Shown: positions 40,992 to 49,151, numbered from the stretch's first letter. The stretch: DNA of 50,320 nucleotides from Sphingomonadales bacterium (GCA_027483465.1 JAIXUQ010000041.1:1-50320); one strand, 5' to 3'. Notes: generated by a model from the sequence alone, not told the origin. A program made the numbers and translations.

Positions 40992-41375
40992 ATGGCCATC
41001 ACCCGCATCGCCAGCGGTGCGCCGTGGGAGGCGCTGGTCGGCTATTGCCGCGCCGTGGTCGCGCCGCCGTTCGTGTTCGTCTCCGGCACCGTCGGCCGCC
41101 ATCCTGACACGGGCGATCTGCCGCCCGACGTGGAAAGCCAGTGCGCCAACGCGCTCACCATCATCGGCCGGGCACTGGCGGCTGCCGGCAGCGATTTCGC
41201 CCAGGTCGTGCGCGTCACCTATTATCTGCCGAACCGCGCCGATTTCGAACCCTGCTGGCCGCAGTTGCGCGCCGCCTTTGGCGCCCACCCGCCGGCCAGC
41301 ACGGTGATCTTCGCCGCCCTGCTCGATCCGGCGATGAAGATCGAGATTGAAGTGACCGCGCTGCTGCCGGGCTGA
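40992..41375 (+). CDS. RidA family protein (YjgF/YER057c/UK114)
   Basis: 127 residues from ATG 40992. Family features: FVFVSGTVGRHPDTGDLPPD, ALTIIGRALAAAGSDFAQVV, VTYYLPNRADFEPCW and PASTVIFAALLDPAMKIEIE. The position just before KIEIE, where RidA proper has its substrate-binding Arg, reads AALLDPAMKIEIEVTAL without Arg, so it is probably of another subfamily and deaminase activity is uncertain. It follows the carboxypeptidase by 13 bp on the same strand and ends 6 bp from the convergent reductase gene. Confidence 0.92.
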   Translation: MAITRIASGAPWEALVGYCRAVVAPPFVFVSGTVGRHPDTGDLPPDVESQCANALTIIGRALAAAGSDFAQVVRVTYYLPNRADFEPCWPQLRAAFGAHPPASTVIFAALLDPAMKIEIEVTALLPG

Positions 41376-41381
41376 ACCGGC

Positions 41382-42095
41382 TCAGATCCCCACCCCGCCA
41401 TCAATCGTCTGCGTGGTGCCGGTGATCATCGCGGCGGCCGGGCTGGCCAGATAGAGCACCAGCGCCGCCACCTCGTCGGCCGTGGCGTGGCGCTTGATCG
41501 CCATGGCGGCGTGCATCATCTTGGCAAAGGGGCCCGCAGCCGGGTTCATGTCGGTGTCAACCGGGCCGGGCTGCACCACGTTCACGGTGATGCCGCGCGG
41601 GCCGAAATCGCGCGCCAACCCGCGCGCGATGCCCTGCACCGCCGATTTCGACAGCGCATAGGCCGTCTGCCCCGGCCACGGCACCCGATCGCCGTTGATC
41701 GAACCGATGATGATGATGCGGCCATTGTCGTGCATCTGCCGCCCGGCCTCCACCCCGGCGAAATAGGGCGCGCGCACATTGATGTCGATCAGCCGGTCCA
41801 CCTGGTCGGCGTCCATGGTCAACGGATCGCCCATCATCGCCACCCCGGCATTGATCACCAGCACGTCCAGCGCGCCGGCATCTGCCACCGCGCCAATCAC
41901 CGCATCGCGGCTGGCACTGTCGGCCTGCACCGCGCTCGCCCCGGTTTCCGCCGCCACCGCCGCCGCCGCCTCGGGGGAGCCCGAAAAGGTGAACCGCACA
42001 TCGGCACCGGCAGCCGCAAACTGCCGCACGATCGCCGCGCCAATGCCCCGGCTGCCGCCCATCACCAGCACGCGCTTGCCTGCAAAATCGCCCAT
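41382..42095 (-). CDS. SDR oxidoreductase, BdcA-like
   Basis: 237 residues from ATG 42095; GGGAGG is spaced correctly for this ATG and too close for GTG 42104. The NAD(P) site GGSRGIGAAIV is at about 13-23, NAG at 82-84, catalytic Ser in IIGSINGDRVP and YALSK near 144. The whole sequence, including RQMHDNGRIIIIGSINGDR and FGPRGITVNVVQPGPVDTDM, is strikingly similar to E. coli BdcA, an SDR reported to bind cyclic-di-GMP and promote biofilm dispersal, and has the same length. Whether this copy binds c-di-GMP or is a plain reductase is unknown. Confidence 0.9.
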   Translation of the reverse strand: MGDFAGKRVLVMGGSRGIGAAIVRQFAAAGADVRFTFSGSPEAAAAVAAETGASAVQADSASRDAVIGAVADAGALDVLVINAGVAMMGDPLTMDADQVDRLIDINVRAPYFAGVEAGRQMHDNGRIIIIGSINGDRVPWPGQTAYALSKSAVQGIARGLARDFGPRGITVNVVQPGPVDTDMNPAAGPFAKMMHAAMAIKRHATADEVAALVLYLASPAAAMITGTTQTIDGGVGI

Positions 42096-42204
42096 CTGCG
42101 TCACTCCCTCCCGCCAATCGCTGCCATTCGCCGCTTGCCGCCGGCGGCATTGGCAGCAACTATCGCCGCCAACGCCTCACACACCAAGCCGGAATCGCGC
42201 GCCC

Positions 42205-42963
42205 ATGCTGAAATTCGCTTCCCTCGCGCTCGCGCTGCTGCTGGCCAGCCCGGCCAGCGCCACCGCCGCCGACGATTTCCGCGCCGGCAACTGGGCCGCC
42301 GTCGTGCAGGGCGGCCATGCCGAAAACACCCCTGACAGCCTGATCCTGGCCGGCCGCGCCCAACTGTGGATCGCCGGCTACCAAACCGCCGACAAGGCCC
42401 GCGCCATGGCCATCATCGCGGCGGCCGAAGCCGATTTCGACAAGGCACTGGCCCGCGCCCCCGGCAATGTCGAAGCCCAGCTGCAAAAGGCCGTCGCCAT
42501 CGCCTACCGCGCCCAGCTCACCAAGGGCATCGGCCTGGCCAAAGACGTCCGCCGCCGCTTCGAAGCCATCCGCACCGCCCACCCTGGCAACAGCCTGGCC
42601 TGGGGCGCACTCGGCGGCTGGCACGGCGGCGCCGTCGCCACCGTCGGCAGCTTCCTCGCCGGCACCGTGCTGGGCGCGAAGAAGTCCGAAATGGAACGCT
42701 GCTACGCCCAAGCCCTGCGCCTCAGCCCCACCCTGCCCTCCACCCGCACCTTCTTCGCAATCACCCTCCTCGATCTCGACCCCACCAACGCCACCCGCGC
42801 CGCCGGCCTGCTGAAAGGCATCGAAACCCTGCCCGCCGAAGACGGCTTCGAAGCCAGCATGAAACAACAAGGCATCGAACTCGCCAACGCCCTGGCCCGA
42901 GGCAACGCCACCAGCGCCCAGGCCACGGCACGGCGGCTGAAGGCGTTCAGCCGGCTGGGGTAG
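42205..42963 (+). CDS. Exported TPR-like hypothetical protein
   Basis: 252 residues from ATG 42205, which begins a signal peptide (MLKFASLALALLLASPASATA). The mature part has TPR-like helices (AAEADFDKALARAPGNVEAQ, then ERCYAQALRLSPTLPSTRTF) and a central Gly-rich stretch (WGALGGWHGGAVATVGSFLA). Function unknown; similar proteins are, to my recollection, common unknowns in sphingomonads. It is divergent from the BdcA-like gene (109 bp) and is followed 30 bp downstream by the left copy of the 43-bp inverted repeat, which could be its terminator. Confidence 0.8.
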   Translation: MLKFASLALALLLASPASATAADDFRAGNWAAVVQGGHAENTPDSLILAGRAQLWIAGYQTADKARAMAIIAAAEADFDKALARAPGNVEAQLQKAVAIAYRAQLTKGIGLAKDVRRRFEAIRTAHPGNSLAWGALGGWHGGAVATVGSFLAGTVLGAKKSEMERCYAQALRLSPTLPSTRTFFAITLLDLDPTNATRAAGLLKGIETLPAEDGFEASMKQQGIELANALARGNATSAQATARRLKAFSRLG

Positions 42964-42992
42964 GGTGGCTGGGTTGGAAAGAGGAAATAAAT

Positions 42993-43035
42993 GCCTCCGG
43001 CGGGCAGGGTCGCAGACCCTGCACCCGTTCGTTTT
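42993..43035 (+). repeat. Left copy of a perfect 43-bp inverted repeat
   Basis: Reads GCCTCCGGCGGGCAGGGTCG at its left end and is matched base for base by the reverse complement of 44239-44281. Outside the 43 bp the flanks differ. It starts 30 bp after the stop of the exported TPR gene and carries its own hairpin. Confidence 0.9.
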
Positions 43036-43037
43036 TT
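43001..43037 (+). terminator. Intrinsic terminator in the left repeat
   Basis: GCAGGGTC (43004-43011) pairs with GACCCTGC (43015-43022) around GCA, extended by CGG/CCG across a small bulge. A T-run at 43032-43037 follows. On the plus strand this is a fair Rho-independent terminator for the exported TPR gene. Confidence 0.65.
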
Positions 43038-43110
43038 GTTGCTCAAGTTGGAGGCGGTTCCTCCTTTGATCCGAGCCTCCCTATGCAATGGAGGGAGAGG
43101 AAACATCGAA

Positions 43111-43132
43111 GCCTGACCGCTAGCGGTCAGGC
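43111..43132. repeat. Perfect 22-bp palindrome downstream of mrr
   Basis: GCCTGACCGCT and AGCGGTCAGGC form an uninterrupted 22-bp palindrome, 26 bp past the mrr stop on the minus strand. As RNA it would form a strong hairpin with a tight loop. It may terminate mrr transcription, though the T-run is poor on both sides. Two weaker hairpins (GGAGG/CCTCC and CCTCC/GGAGG) occur between it and the left 43-bp repeat. Confidence 0.7.
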
Positions 43133-43157
43133 GGTTTCTGATACCTAGACGCGGATT

Positions 43158-44054
43158 CTAGTTAAACTGTTGGAAAAACAGTCTATCGACACTCACCTCT
43201 TCAGACCGTACCTCGCGAACAGTAACGCCCAACCGCCGTTCCTTCAGAAGGTCGCATAAGAGTTCCCCGTCCACCAAGTCGATGGCGGGAGCGCCATCGC
43301 GCGTTGCCTCTCGCCGGGCGTCAGCGGTAAAGCTACCCGTTGTGATTATGAGACCTTTGTCGGCTCGGCCCTGCATTGCGCCTCTGAAGTCACGGACTAT
43401 TGGCGAAGAGACAGCGCCGGCGTAACGCTTGCATTGAAACAGAACCTGGAATGAAATCAGGTTCATGCGGAGTACACCGACTCCATCTATGCCTCCATCA
43501 GAGGATTTTCCGGTCACCTCAACTTTGACGAATCCACTTTCACGCAGGAGTCTCTGGCTGAGTCGTTCGAAAGCGGTCGGATCCATCGCTTTTAGTGCTG
43601 TAAGCAACTGCTCGCGCCAATCTCCGGCGTCTTCAGTCATGGCTGCGGGTTCAAAGGAAAGTTCATCTGGTGATGCTTCCTCAGCGGCGCTTGCCTCTGA
43701 TGCCGCCTTTCGTCGAGTGTTATACTCGCGAACGGCTGCCGATATTCGACTATGGATGGCTGCTTCGCCCTCTGCGAGGGCAAGCCGGCCACTTTCAGTC
43801 AGCAACCAGACCCCTCGGCGCTCATTTGCCAGGAACCCGGCTAGCTTTAAGTAACTTCGTGCCCATGCTATCCTATTGAGAATAATTGGCGATCCGCTTC
43901 TCTCGTGTGTTTCGGCGAGATCAGCATCGTTGAATGCAAACTCATCAACAAGCCGCTGTTCAATTTCCTCAATTGATGCCGATCCGCCCAACGCCTCAAG
44001 GAGCCGGAGGATTGGCAGATAGAAATCATCCTTACGCAAATTTTGCACTTTCAT
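43158..44054 (-). CDS. mrr: Mrr-type type IV restriction endonuclease
   Basis: 298 residues from ATG 44054, close to E. coli Mrr (304). An N-terminal winged-helix Mrr_N domain (LPILRLLEALGGSASIEEIE, then GVWLLTESGRLALAEGEAAI) covers about 10-110. A charged linker follows, then the catalytic domain: SGFVKVEVTGKSSDGGIDGV with Asp190, FQVLFQCKRYAG with Gln207 and Lys209, and GALQ-like FRGAMQGRADKGLIITTGSF. Mrr cuts DNA carrying certain methylated bases, so it needs no partner methylase. Base composition is well below that of its neighbours. It is bracketed by the perfect inverted repeats at 42993-43035 and 44239-44281. Confidence 0.93.
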   Translation of the reverse strand: MKVQNLRKDDFYLPILRLLEALGGSASIEEIEQRLVDEFAFNDADLAETHERSGSPIILNRIAWARSYLKLAGFLANERRGVWLLTESGRLALAEGEAAIHSRISAAVREYNTRRKAASEASAAEEASPDELSFEPAAMTEDAGDWREQLLTALKAMDPTAFERLSQRLLRESGFVKVEVTGKSSDGGIDGVGVLRMNLISFQVLFQCKRYAGAVSSPIVRDFRGAMQGRADKGLIITTGSFTADARREATRDGAPAIDLVDGELLCDLLKERRLGVTVREVRSEEVSVDRLFFQQFN

Positions 44055-44238
44055 CGATCGATGCTTCCTCGCTTTTCGGAACTTTGAATATGTAGTGCGA
44101 TCCCAGAACCGAAAGATGCGATGTCCGAACTGGCCGATCAACAGATGATTTTCGTTGAACCCACAAACGACATAACGATTGAAGCAAGGTCACCAGACCG
44201 CAGCATTCGGCTCAAATCGGCCGCCAAAGCACCACCCG

Positions 44239-44281
44239 AAAACGAACGGGTGCAGGGTCTGCGACCCTGCCCGCCGGAGGC
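44239..44281 (-). repeat. Right copy of the perfect 43-bp inverted repeat
   Basis: Reverse complement of 42993-43035 with no mismatch. It ends 11 bp before the hisE stop codon. Read on the minus strand the same hairpin appears, followed by TTTTC, so it is a weaker terminator for the his genes. The 180 bp between the mrr start and this copy is AT-richer and should contain the mrr promoter. Confidence 0.9.
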
Positions 44282-44292
44282 CTCTTTAATCC

Positions 44293-44607
44293 CTACCCCT
44301 TCCGCCCTGCCTTTTCGTCAATGCCTGACACGCCTTCGCGGCGGGCCAGTTCGGTGCGGATGTCGTCGAAGGTCAGGCCGGAGTCGGCGAGGAGGAGGGC
44401 GAGGTGGAAGATGAGGTCGGCGCTTTCGCTGATCAGGCTGGCGCGGTCGTCCTGCATCGCGGCGATCACCGTTTCCACCGCTTCCTCGCCCAGTTTCTGG
44501 GCCAGTTTGGCGCGGCCCTTGGCGGTGATCTTGGCGACGTAGGAGGTGGCGGGATCGGCGTTGCGGCGGGCGATGACCGTGGCGAGCAGTTGGTCAAAGC
44601 GATCCAT
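44293..44607 (-). CDS. hisE: Phosphoribosyl-ATP pyrophosphatase
   Basis: 104 residues from ATG 44607. The motif [20 protein letters not shown] at about 38-57 and [19 protein letters not shown] carry the acidic residues of the MazG-like metal site. It hydrolyses PR-ATP to PR-AMP, the second step of histidine synthesis. The start overlaps hisF by 14 bp. It is the last gene of the hisB-H-A-F-E run and is followed 11 bp later by the right 43-bp repeat. hisI (the next step) is not in the window. Confidence 0.96.
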   Translation of the reverse strand: MDRFDQLLATVIARRNADPATSYVAKITAKGRAKLAQKLGEEAVETVIAAMQDDRASLISESADLIFHLALLLADSGLTFDDIRTELARREGVSGIDEKAGRKG

Positions 44608-45373
44608 GATAGACCTCCCGCACCGGCAGGCCGGCGCTGGCCAGGGCGGCGCGGGCTTCGGCGATGGTGACCTGGCCGAAGTGGAAGATGGAGGCGGCGA
44701 GCACGGCCGAAGCATGGCCTTGCGCGACGCCGCTGACAAGATCGGCGACCCCGCCAACCCCGCCCGAGGCGATGACCGGCACCGGCACCGCGTCGGCGAT
44801 GGTGCGGGTGAGGGCGAGGTCATAGCCGGCGCGGGTGCCGTCCCGGTCCATGGAGGTGAGCAGGATTTCGCCGGCGCCCAGCCTGGCCGCTTCGATGGCA
44901 TAGGCCACCGCATCGATGCCGGTGGGTTTGCGGCCGCCGTGGGTGAAGATTTCCCATGTGCCGGGGGCCACCTGCTTGGCGTCAACGGCGACCACCACGC
45001 ATTGTTCGCCAAAGCGCATGGCGAGTTCGCCGATCAGGGCGGGCCGCGCGACGGCGGCGCTGTTCACCGCCACCTTGTCCGCCCCGGCCAGCAGCAGGGC
45101 GCGGGCATCGTCCACGCTGCGCACGCCGCCGCCCACGGTGAGCGGCATGAAGCATTGATCGGCGGTGCGTTCGACAATGTCGAGCAGGGTGCCGCGGCCT
45201 TCGTGGCTGGCGGTGATATCGAGGAAGCAGAGTTCATCGGCGCCGGCGGCATCATAGGCGGCCGCCGCCTGCACCGGATCGCCGGCATCCTTGAGTTCGA
45301 CGAAGTTCACGCCCTTCACCACGCGGCCGCCGGCCACATCGAGGCAGGGAATGATGCGGACAGCCAGGGTCAT
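44594..45373 (-). CDS. hisF: Imidazole glycerol phosphate synthase subunit HisF
   Basis: 259 residues from ATG 45373. A (beta-alpha)8 barrel with catalytic Asp12 in [36 protein letters not shown], and the second catalytic Asp in [28 protein letters not shown] precedes the last strand. It takes ammonia from HisH to convert PRFAR to imidazole glycerol phosphate plus AICAR. It begins 10 bp after the hisA stop and overlaps hisE by 14 bp. Confidence 0.97.
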   Translation of the reverse strand: MTLAVRIIPCLDVAGGRVVKGVNFVELKDAGDPVQAAAAYDAAGADELCFLDITASHEGRGTLLDIVERTADQCFMPLTVGGGVRSVDDARALLLAGADKVAVNSAAVARPALIGELAMRFGEQCVVVAVDAKQVAPGTWEIFTHGGRKPTGIDAVAYAIEAARLGAGEILLTSMDRDGTRAGYDLALTRTIADAVPVPVIASGGVGGVADLVSGVAQGHASAVLAASIFHFGQVTIAEARAALASAGLPVREVYHGSL

Positions 45374-45383
45374 CGTGGTTCCA

Positions 45384-46103
45384 TCATGCCGCTGCCGCGA
45401 TGGCTTCGGCCAGATCGAGCCGGCCATCATAGAGCGCGCGGCCGGTGATGACGCCTTCGATGCCCGGCTTGCCCACCAGCGCGTGGATATCGGCGATGCC
45501 GGCCACCCCGCCCGATGCGATCACCGGCAGGCGGGTGGCGGCGGCCAGCGCCACGGTGGCCTCGACATTCACGCCTTTCAACAGGCCGTCGCGGCCGACA
45601 TCGGTGAACAGCACGGCGGCCACCCCGGCATCCTCGAACCGGCGGGCGAGATCGGCGACGGGCAGCGTGGAGACATCGGCCCAGCCACGGGTGGCGACCA
45701 GGCCGTCGCGGGCATCAACCGCCACCACGATGCGGCCCGGATGATCGCCGGCCAGGCCGCGCACCAGATCGGGATTTTCCAGCGCGGCGGTGCCCATCAC
45801 CACGCGCCACACGCCGGCGGCCAGCCAGGCTTCGACATGGGCGGCGGTGCGGATGCCGCCGCCCACCTGCACCTGCCCGTCGCCAAAGCCGGCCAGCGCC
45901 GCCTTCACCCCGGCGGCGTTGCGGCTGTCGCCGGCGAAGGCGCCATCCAGATCGACGACATGGAGATGGCTGGCGCCGGCGGCGCGGAACAGCGCGGCCT
46001 GGGCGGCCGGATCATCGGCATAGACGGTGGCGCGGTTCATGTCGCCTTCGGCCAGGCGCACGCATTGGCCGCCCTTCAGATCGATGGCGGGAAAGATGAT
46101 CAT
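45384..46103 (-). CDS. hisA: ProFAR isomerase HisA
   Basis: 239 residues. Half-barrel repeats with the two catalytic aspartates: Asp8 in [16 protein letters not shown] and the later [29 protein letters not shown] and [16 protein letters not shown] are the phosphate-binding loops. It isomerises the aminoaldose ProFAR to the aminoketose PRFAR. The ATG overlaps the hisH stop by 4 bp (ATGA). Confidence 0.97.
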   Translation of the reverse strand: MIIFPAIDLKGGQCVRLAEGDMNRATVYADDPAAQAALFRAAGASHLHVVDLDGAFAGDSRNAAGVKAALAGFGDGQVQVGGGIRTAAHVEAWLAAGVWRVVMGTAALENPDLVRGLAGDHPGRIVVAVDARDGLVATRGWADVSTLPVADLARRFEDAGVAAVLFTDVGRDGLLKGVNVEATVALAAATRLPVIASGGVAGIADIHALVGKPGIEGVITGRALYDGRLDLAEAIAAAA

Positions 46104-46708
46104 GATGTCAACCAGTTGGAAAGGAAGGCCAGGCCATAGGCCTGGCTTTTTTCCGGGTGGAACTGCACGCCGGTGATGTGGCCGCGCCTGACGATGGCGG
46201 CAAAGCGCCCGCCGTGATCGCTGATCGCCTGCACATCGGCCGGATCATCGGGCGCAAAGGCATAGGAGTGGACGAAATAGGCGTCCCCCGAGGGCACCGG
46301 CGCGCCGTTTGCCGCCTCCACCCGGTTCCAGCCCATGTGCGGGATTTTCAGGGCGGGATCGGCCGGTTCCAGCCGCCGGACGATGCCCGGCAGCCAGCCC
46401 AGGCCGGCGTGGATGCCATGTTCATGGCCCTCGCTGGCCAGCAATTGCATGCCGACGCAAATGCCCAGGAACGGCACACCGCGGGCGTTCACCGCCTCGT
46501 TCAGCGCCGCCTCGATGCCGGTCTTTTCGCGCAACTGGTTGATGCACTGGGCAAAGGCGCCCACGCCGGGCAGCACGATGCGCGCGGCGGCGGCGATGGT
46601 GGCGGGATCATCCGTCACCACCACGCGCGCGCCGGCCTTTTCCAGCGCCCGCGCCGCGGAGCGCAGGTTGCCGGCGCCATAATCGATCAGCGCAACCGTC
46701 TCAGGCAC
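46100..46708 (-). CDS. hisH: Imidazole glycerol phosphate synthase glutaminase HisH
   Basis: 202 residues from GTG 46708, which gives the normal N-terminus ([17 protein letters not shown], first residue read as Met) and overlaps hisB by 8 bp. The class I glutaminase triad has Cys84 in [14 protein letters not shown], and His and Glu in [13 protein letters not shown] near 184-186. The oxyanion region is [11 protein letters not shown]. It releases ammonia from glutamine for HisF. No closer ATG exists in frame. Confidence 0.96.
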   Translation of the reverse strand: MPETVALIDYGAGNLRSAARALEKAGARVVVTDDPATIAAAARIVLPGVGAFAQCINQLREKTGIEAALNEAVNARGVPFLGICVGMQLLASEGHEHGIHAGLGWLPGIVRRLEPADPALKIPHMGWNRVEAANGAPVPSGDAYFVHSYAFAPDDPADVQAISDHGGRFAAIVRRGHITGVQFHPEKSQAYGLAFLSNWLTS

Positions 46709-47315
46709 CGCCCATCGATCCTGAAAGCGTGCCCTTGGTGCTGGGGATCGCGTCGCTCTTGCGCGGATCGATCGCCACCGCCGCGCGCAGGGCGCGGGCC
46801 ACGCCCTTGAAGCAGCTTTCGGCGATATGGTGATTGTTGACGCCGTACAGCGTTTCGATGTGCAGGGTGATCCCGGCCGAACCGGCGAAGGCGGCAAAGA
46901 ATTCCTTGAACATCTCGGTGTCCAGCGTGCCCAGTTTCGGCTGGCTGAAGCTGGTGCGCCACACCAGATAGGGCCGGCCGGAAATGTCCAGCGCCACGCG
47001 GGTGAGGGTTTCGTCCATCGGGATCAGCGCATCGCCATAGCGGGTGATGCCGCGCCGGTCAGCCAGCGCCTTGGCCACCGCCTCGCCCAGCGCGATGCCG
47101 GTGTCTTCGGTGGTGTGGTGGCCATCGATGTGGAGATCGCCCACGGTCTTCACGGTCAGATCGATCAGGCTGTGGCGCGACAGCTGCTCCAGCATGTGAT
47201 CCAGAAAGCCGATGCCGGTGGACACATCATACACGCCGCTGCCATCGAGGTTCACATGCACCTCGACCTGGGTTTCCTTCGTCACCCGGGAAATGCTGGC
47301 TGTGCGCGGCGTCAT
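46701..47315 (-). CDS. hisB: Imidazoleglycerol-phosphate dehydratase
   Basis: 204 residues from ATG 47315, preceded at 6-bp spacing by AAGGAG. Metal-site motifs: [16 protein letters not shown] at about 35-50, [18 protein letters not shown] at 60-77, and [17 protein letters not shown] near 158-174. It is the monofunctional form without the phosphatase domain found in E. coli HisB. It leads the his run and stands 62 bp after a membrane-protein gene on the same strand. Confidence 0.97.
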   Translation of the reverse strand: MTPRTASISRVTKETQVEVHVNLDGSGVYDVSTGIGFLDHMLEQLSRHSLIDLTVKTVGDLHIDGHHTTEDTGIALGEAVAKALADRRGITRYGDALIPMDETLTRVALDISGRPYLVWRTSFSQPKLGTLDTEMFKEFFAAFAGSAGITLHIETLYGVNNHHIAESCFKGVARALRAAVAIDPRKSDAIPSTKGTLSGSMGGA

Positions 47316-47377
47316 GGCAGGCTCCTTGGGGGCAAGCGCCTAGTCCATCCCGCCCGCGCCGGCAAGCGTTGGCCGGT

Positions 47378-48469
47378 TCAGGTCACCTGGCTGGCCTGGC
47401 GCTCGCTGCGCGCCTTGTCCTCCTTGCCGGCGATGGTGGAGCGCAGCTTGATCATGTCCTTCAGCAGTTCGAACCAGAAGGGCGCGCCCAGCGTGAGCAG
47501 CGCCATTGAGAGCAGCATGCCGACCAGATGGAAGAGAATGGCCGCCCAATTGTCACCCCAGTCATCCAGCCAGTCCGCCCAGTCCCTCGGCCATTTGACC
47601 AGATCGACCTGCACCGCTTCCTCAAGGCCCATGCAATTGATGAAGGCCGAGGCTTTGGCCGGCTCTTGCACTTCGGCAATCCTGCCAAGATGTTCCTTGC
47701 GACAGCGCACAGCGTCTGACGCCATGCGCGCGTCCGTCACCGGGTCACCCGTTCGGGCCATGGCAGCAGCCACCGCCTGCTGGCGCAACACCGGATCGGT
47801 GTTGAGCCGGCTGAGCAACTGGAGCGCATCCAGTTGCAGCACCAAGACCAGCAGCGCGCTCAACCCCACCGTCCAGCCGCGGATGTTGCGGGTGTAGGCG
47901 CCGTCGATCCGGTCGATCGTCTGGTCATACCAGCCGGTCAGCTTGCCCATCAGATCGCGCCCCGGCCCGGCCAGGAACAGCTCCAGCATGGCCTGGTTGC
48001 TGCGCTGCCCGGCCGACATTTCGGGCTTGTCCCGCTCCAGCTCGGCGATGCGGTTGCGCAGATTGGCCAGCATCGCCGACGGATCGGGAATGCCCGAATT
48101 CTTCAGCATCTCCCGCACCTTCTCGCGCGCCGGTTGCAGCGATTCCAGCTCGTTGTTGGCGGCAAAATCCAGCAGCAGCCGCACAAACTCCTCGCGCTGG
48201 ATCACGCTGGCCCGCTTGCGCGCCGCCCCGGCCCGGCCCGGCACCTGCGACAGCAACGGATCGCGCAGCAGCGTTTCCACCACGATGGCGGCATGATCGC
48301 GCAACTCCGGCGTGATGCGCACCAAGAGATCGGTCAACCCGCGTTGCAGCGCATCGGCCTTCAGATTGCCCAGATACACCGGCACCGCCTGCACCAGCGC
48401 CGTGATCGTCAGGCTCAGCACCAGCATGGTGAAGGCAAAGCCGATCATCACATCCAGATAGTGCAGCAT
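47378..48469 (-). CDS. Three-helix membrane protein of unknown function
   Basis: 363 residues from ATG 48469, preceded by GGGGGGAAG. A membrane helix at about 5-30 (MIGFAFTMLVLSLTITALVQ) is followed by a long charged cytoplasmic or periplasmic region (about 35-185) with possible coiled coil (ANLRNRIAELERDKPEMSAG). A second helix lies near 190-210 (GWTVGLSALLVLVLQLDALQ), then a domain with two Cys (SDAVRCRKEHLG and AFINCMGLEE), and a third helix near 310-335. I recognise no family. It is divergent from hslVU (133 bp) and precedes hisB on the same strand. Confidence 0.72.
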   Translation of the reverse strand: MLHYLDVMIGFAFTMLVLSLTITALVQAVPVYLGNLKADALQRGLTDLLVRITPELRDHAAIVVETLLRDPLLSQVPGRAGAARKRASVIQREEFVRLLLDFAANNELESLQPAREKVREMLKNSGIPDPSAMLANLRNRIAELERDKPEMSAGQRSNQAMLELFLAGPGRDLMGKLTGWYDQTIDRIDGAYTRNIRGWTVGLSALLVLVLQLDALQLLSRLNTDPVLRQQAVAAAMARTGDPVTDARMASDAVRCRKEHLGRIAEVQEPAKASAFINCMGLEEAVQVDLVKWPRDWADWLDDWGDNWAAILFHLVGMLLSMALLTLGAPFWFELLKDMIKLRSTIAGKEDKARSERQASQVT

Positions 48470-48552
48470 GCGGCTTCCCCCCGGAACCGGCCCGTAGCCC
48501 CAAGTAAAGCACGCCCCGGCGATGGCCACAACAGCGCAGGCCACCCGCCCCC

Positions 48553-48580
48553 CTTCAATCGCCGCCGCCCAATCCTACAT
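48553..48580 (+). promoter_or_regulatory. Putative heat-shock (RpoH) promoter of hslVU
   Basis: The -35-like CCCCTTCAA (core CTTCAA at 48553-48558) and -10-like CCTACAT (48574-48580) with a 15-bp spacer resemble the sigma-32 consensus CCCTTGAA-N13-17-CCCCATTT. They lie 22 bp ahead of hslV, a known sigma-32 target in other proteobacteria. The -35 has one mismatch at the usual G. Confidence 0.45.
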
Positions 48581-48602
48581 GGGATGGCGAAAGGCAGACC
48601 AG

Positions 48603-49151
48603 ATGAGCGAACTCCCGCAGTTTCACGGCACCACCATCGTTTCGGTGCGCAAGCATGACCAGGTCGTCATCGCCGGTGACGGCCAGGTGACGATGGGGCA
48701 GACGGTGATGAAACCCAATGCCAAAAAGGTGCGCCGGCTGGGGCCCAAGGGCGAGGTGATCGGCGGCTTTGCCGGCGCCACCGCCGATGCCTTCACCCTG
48801 TTTGAACGGCTTGAGGCCAAGCTTGAACGCCACCCCGGCCAACTGCTGCGCGCCGCGGTGGAACTGGCCAAGGATTGGCGGACGGACCGTTATCTGCGGC
48901 GGCTGGAGGCGATGATGATCGTCGCCGATGCCCAGGTCACGCTGGTCATCACCGGCAACGGCGATGTGCTGGAACCGGTGGGCGGCATCGCGGCCATCGG
49001 CTCGGGCGGCAATTTCGCCCTCGCCGCCGCCCGCGCCCTGGCCGACAGCGCCCATGATGCCGAAGCCATCGCCCGGCGCGCCATGAAGATCGCCGCCGAT
49101 CTGTGCGTGTACACCAACGAGGAATTGACCGTGGAGACCATCAGCCTGTGA
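48603..49151 (+). CDS. hslV: ATP-dependent protease peptidase subunit HslV
   Basis: 182 residues from ATG 48603. After removal of nine residues the N-terminal nucleophile Thr10 is exposed ([12 protein letters not shown]). [60 protein letters not shown] and the terminal [14 protein letters not shown] are family signatures. It is the proteasome-like dodecamer of the cytoplasmic HslUV protease. The stop overlaps the hslU start (GTGA, 49148-49151), so the two are coupled. Confidence 0.97.
   Translation: MSELPQFHGTTIVSVRKHDQVVIAGDGQVTMGQTVMKPNAKKVRRLGPKGEVIGGFAGATADAFTLFERLEAKLERHPGQLLRAAVELAKDWRTDRYLRRLEAMMIVADAQVTLVITGNGDVLEPVGGIAAIGSGGNFALAAARALADSAHDAEAIARRAMKIAADLCVYTNEELTVETISL

Larger units (their letters stand above)
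42993..44281. other. Low-GC restriction islet bracketed by inverted repeats
   Basis: 1289 bp between two convergent core genes, consisting of a perfect 43-bp inverted repeat at each end and the mrr gene with short flanks inside. One hand-counted line inside (43441-43500) is 48% GC, compared with 70% in the neighbouring gene (42541-42600). No transposase or integrase is present. Gain as one cassette is inference from composition and the paired repeats. Confidence 0.5.

Noticed and set aside
42964-44292. CRISPR-like or transposon structure around mrr
   Set aside because: There are only two repeat copies, inverted and far apart, with no spacers, no cas gene and no transposase.
44608-45012. Upstream extension of hisE to a 239-codon protein
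   Set aside because: The extension runs antiframe through hisF and is Pro/Ser/Ala-rich; hisE starts normally at 44607.
46709-46897. Upstream ATG extension of hisH
   Set aside because: It would lie within hisB in another frame; the GTG at 46708 gives the standard HisH N-terminus.
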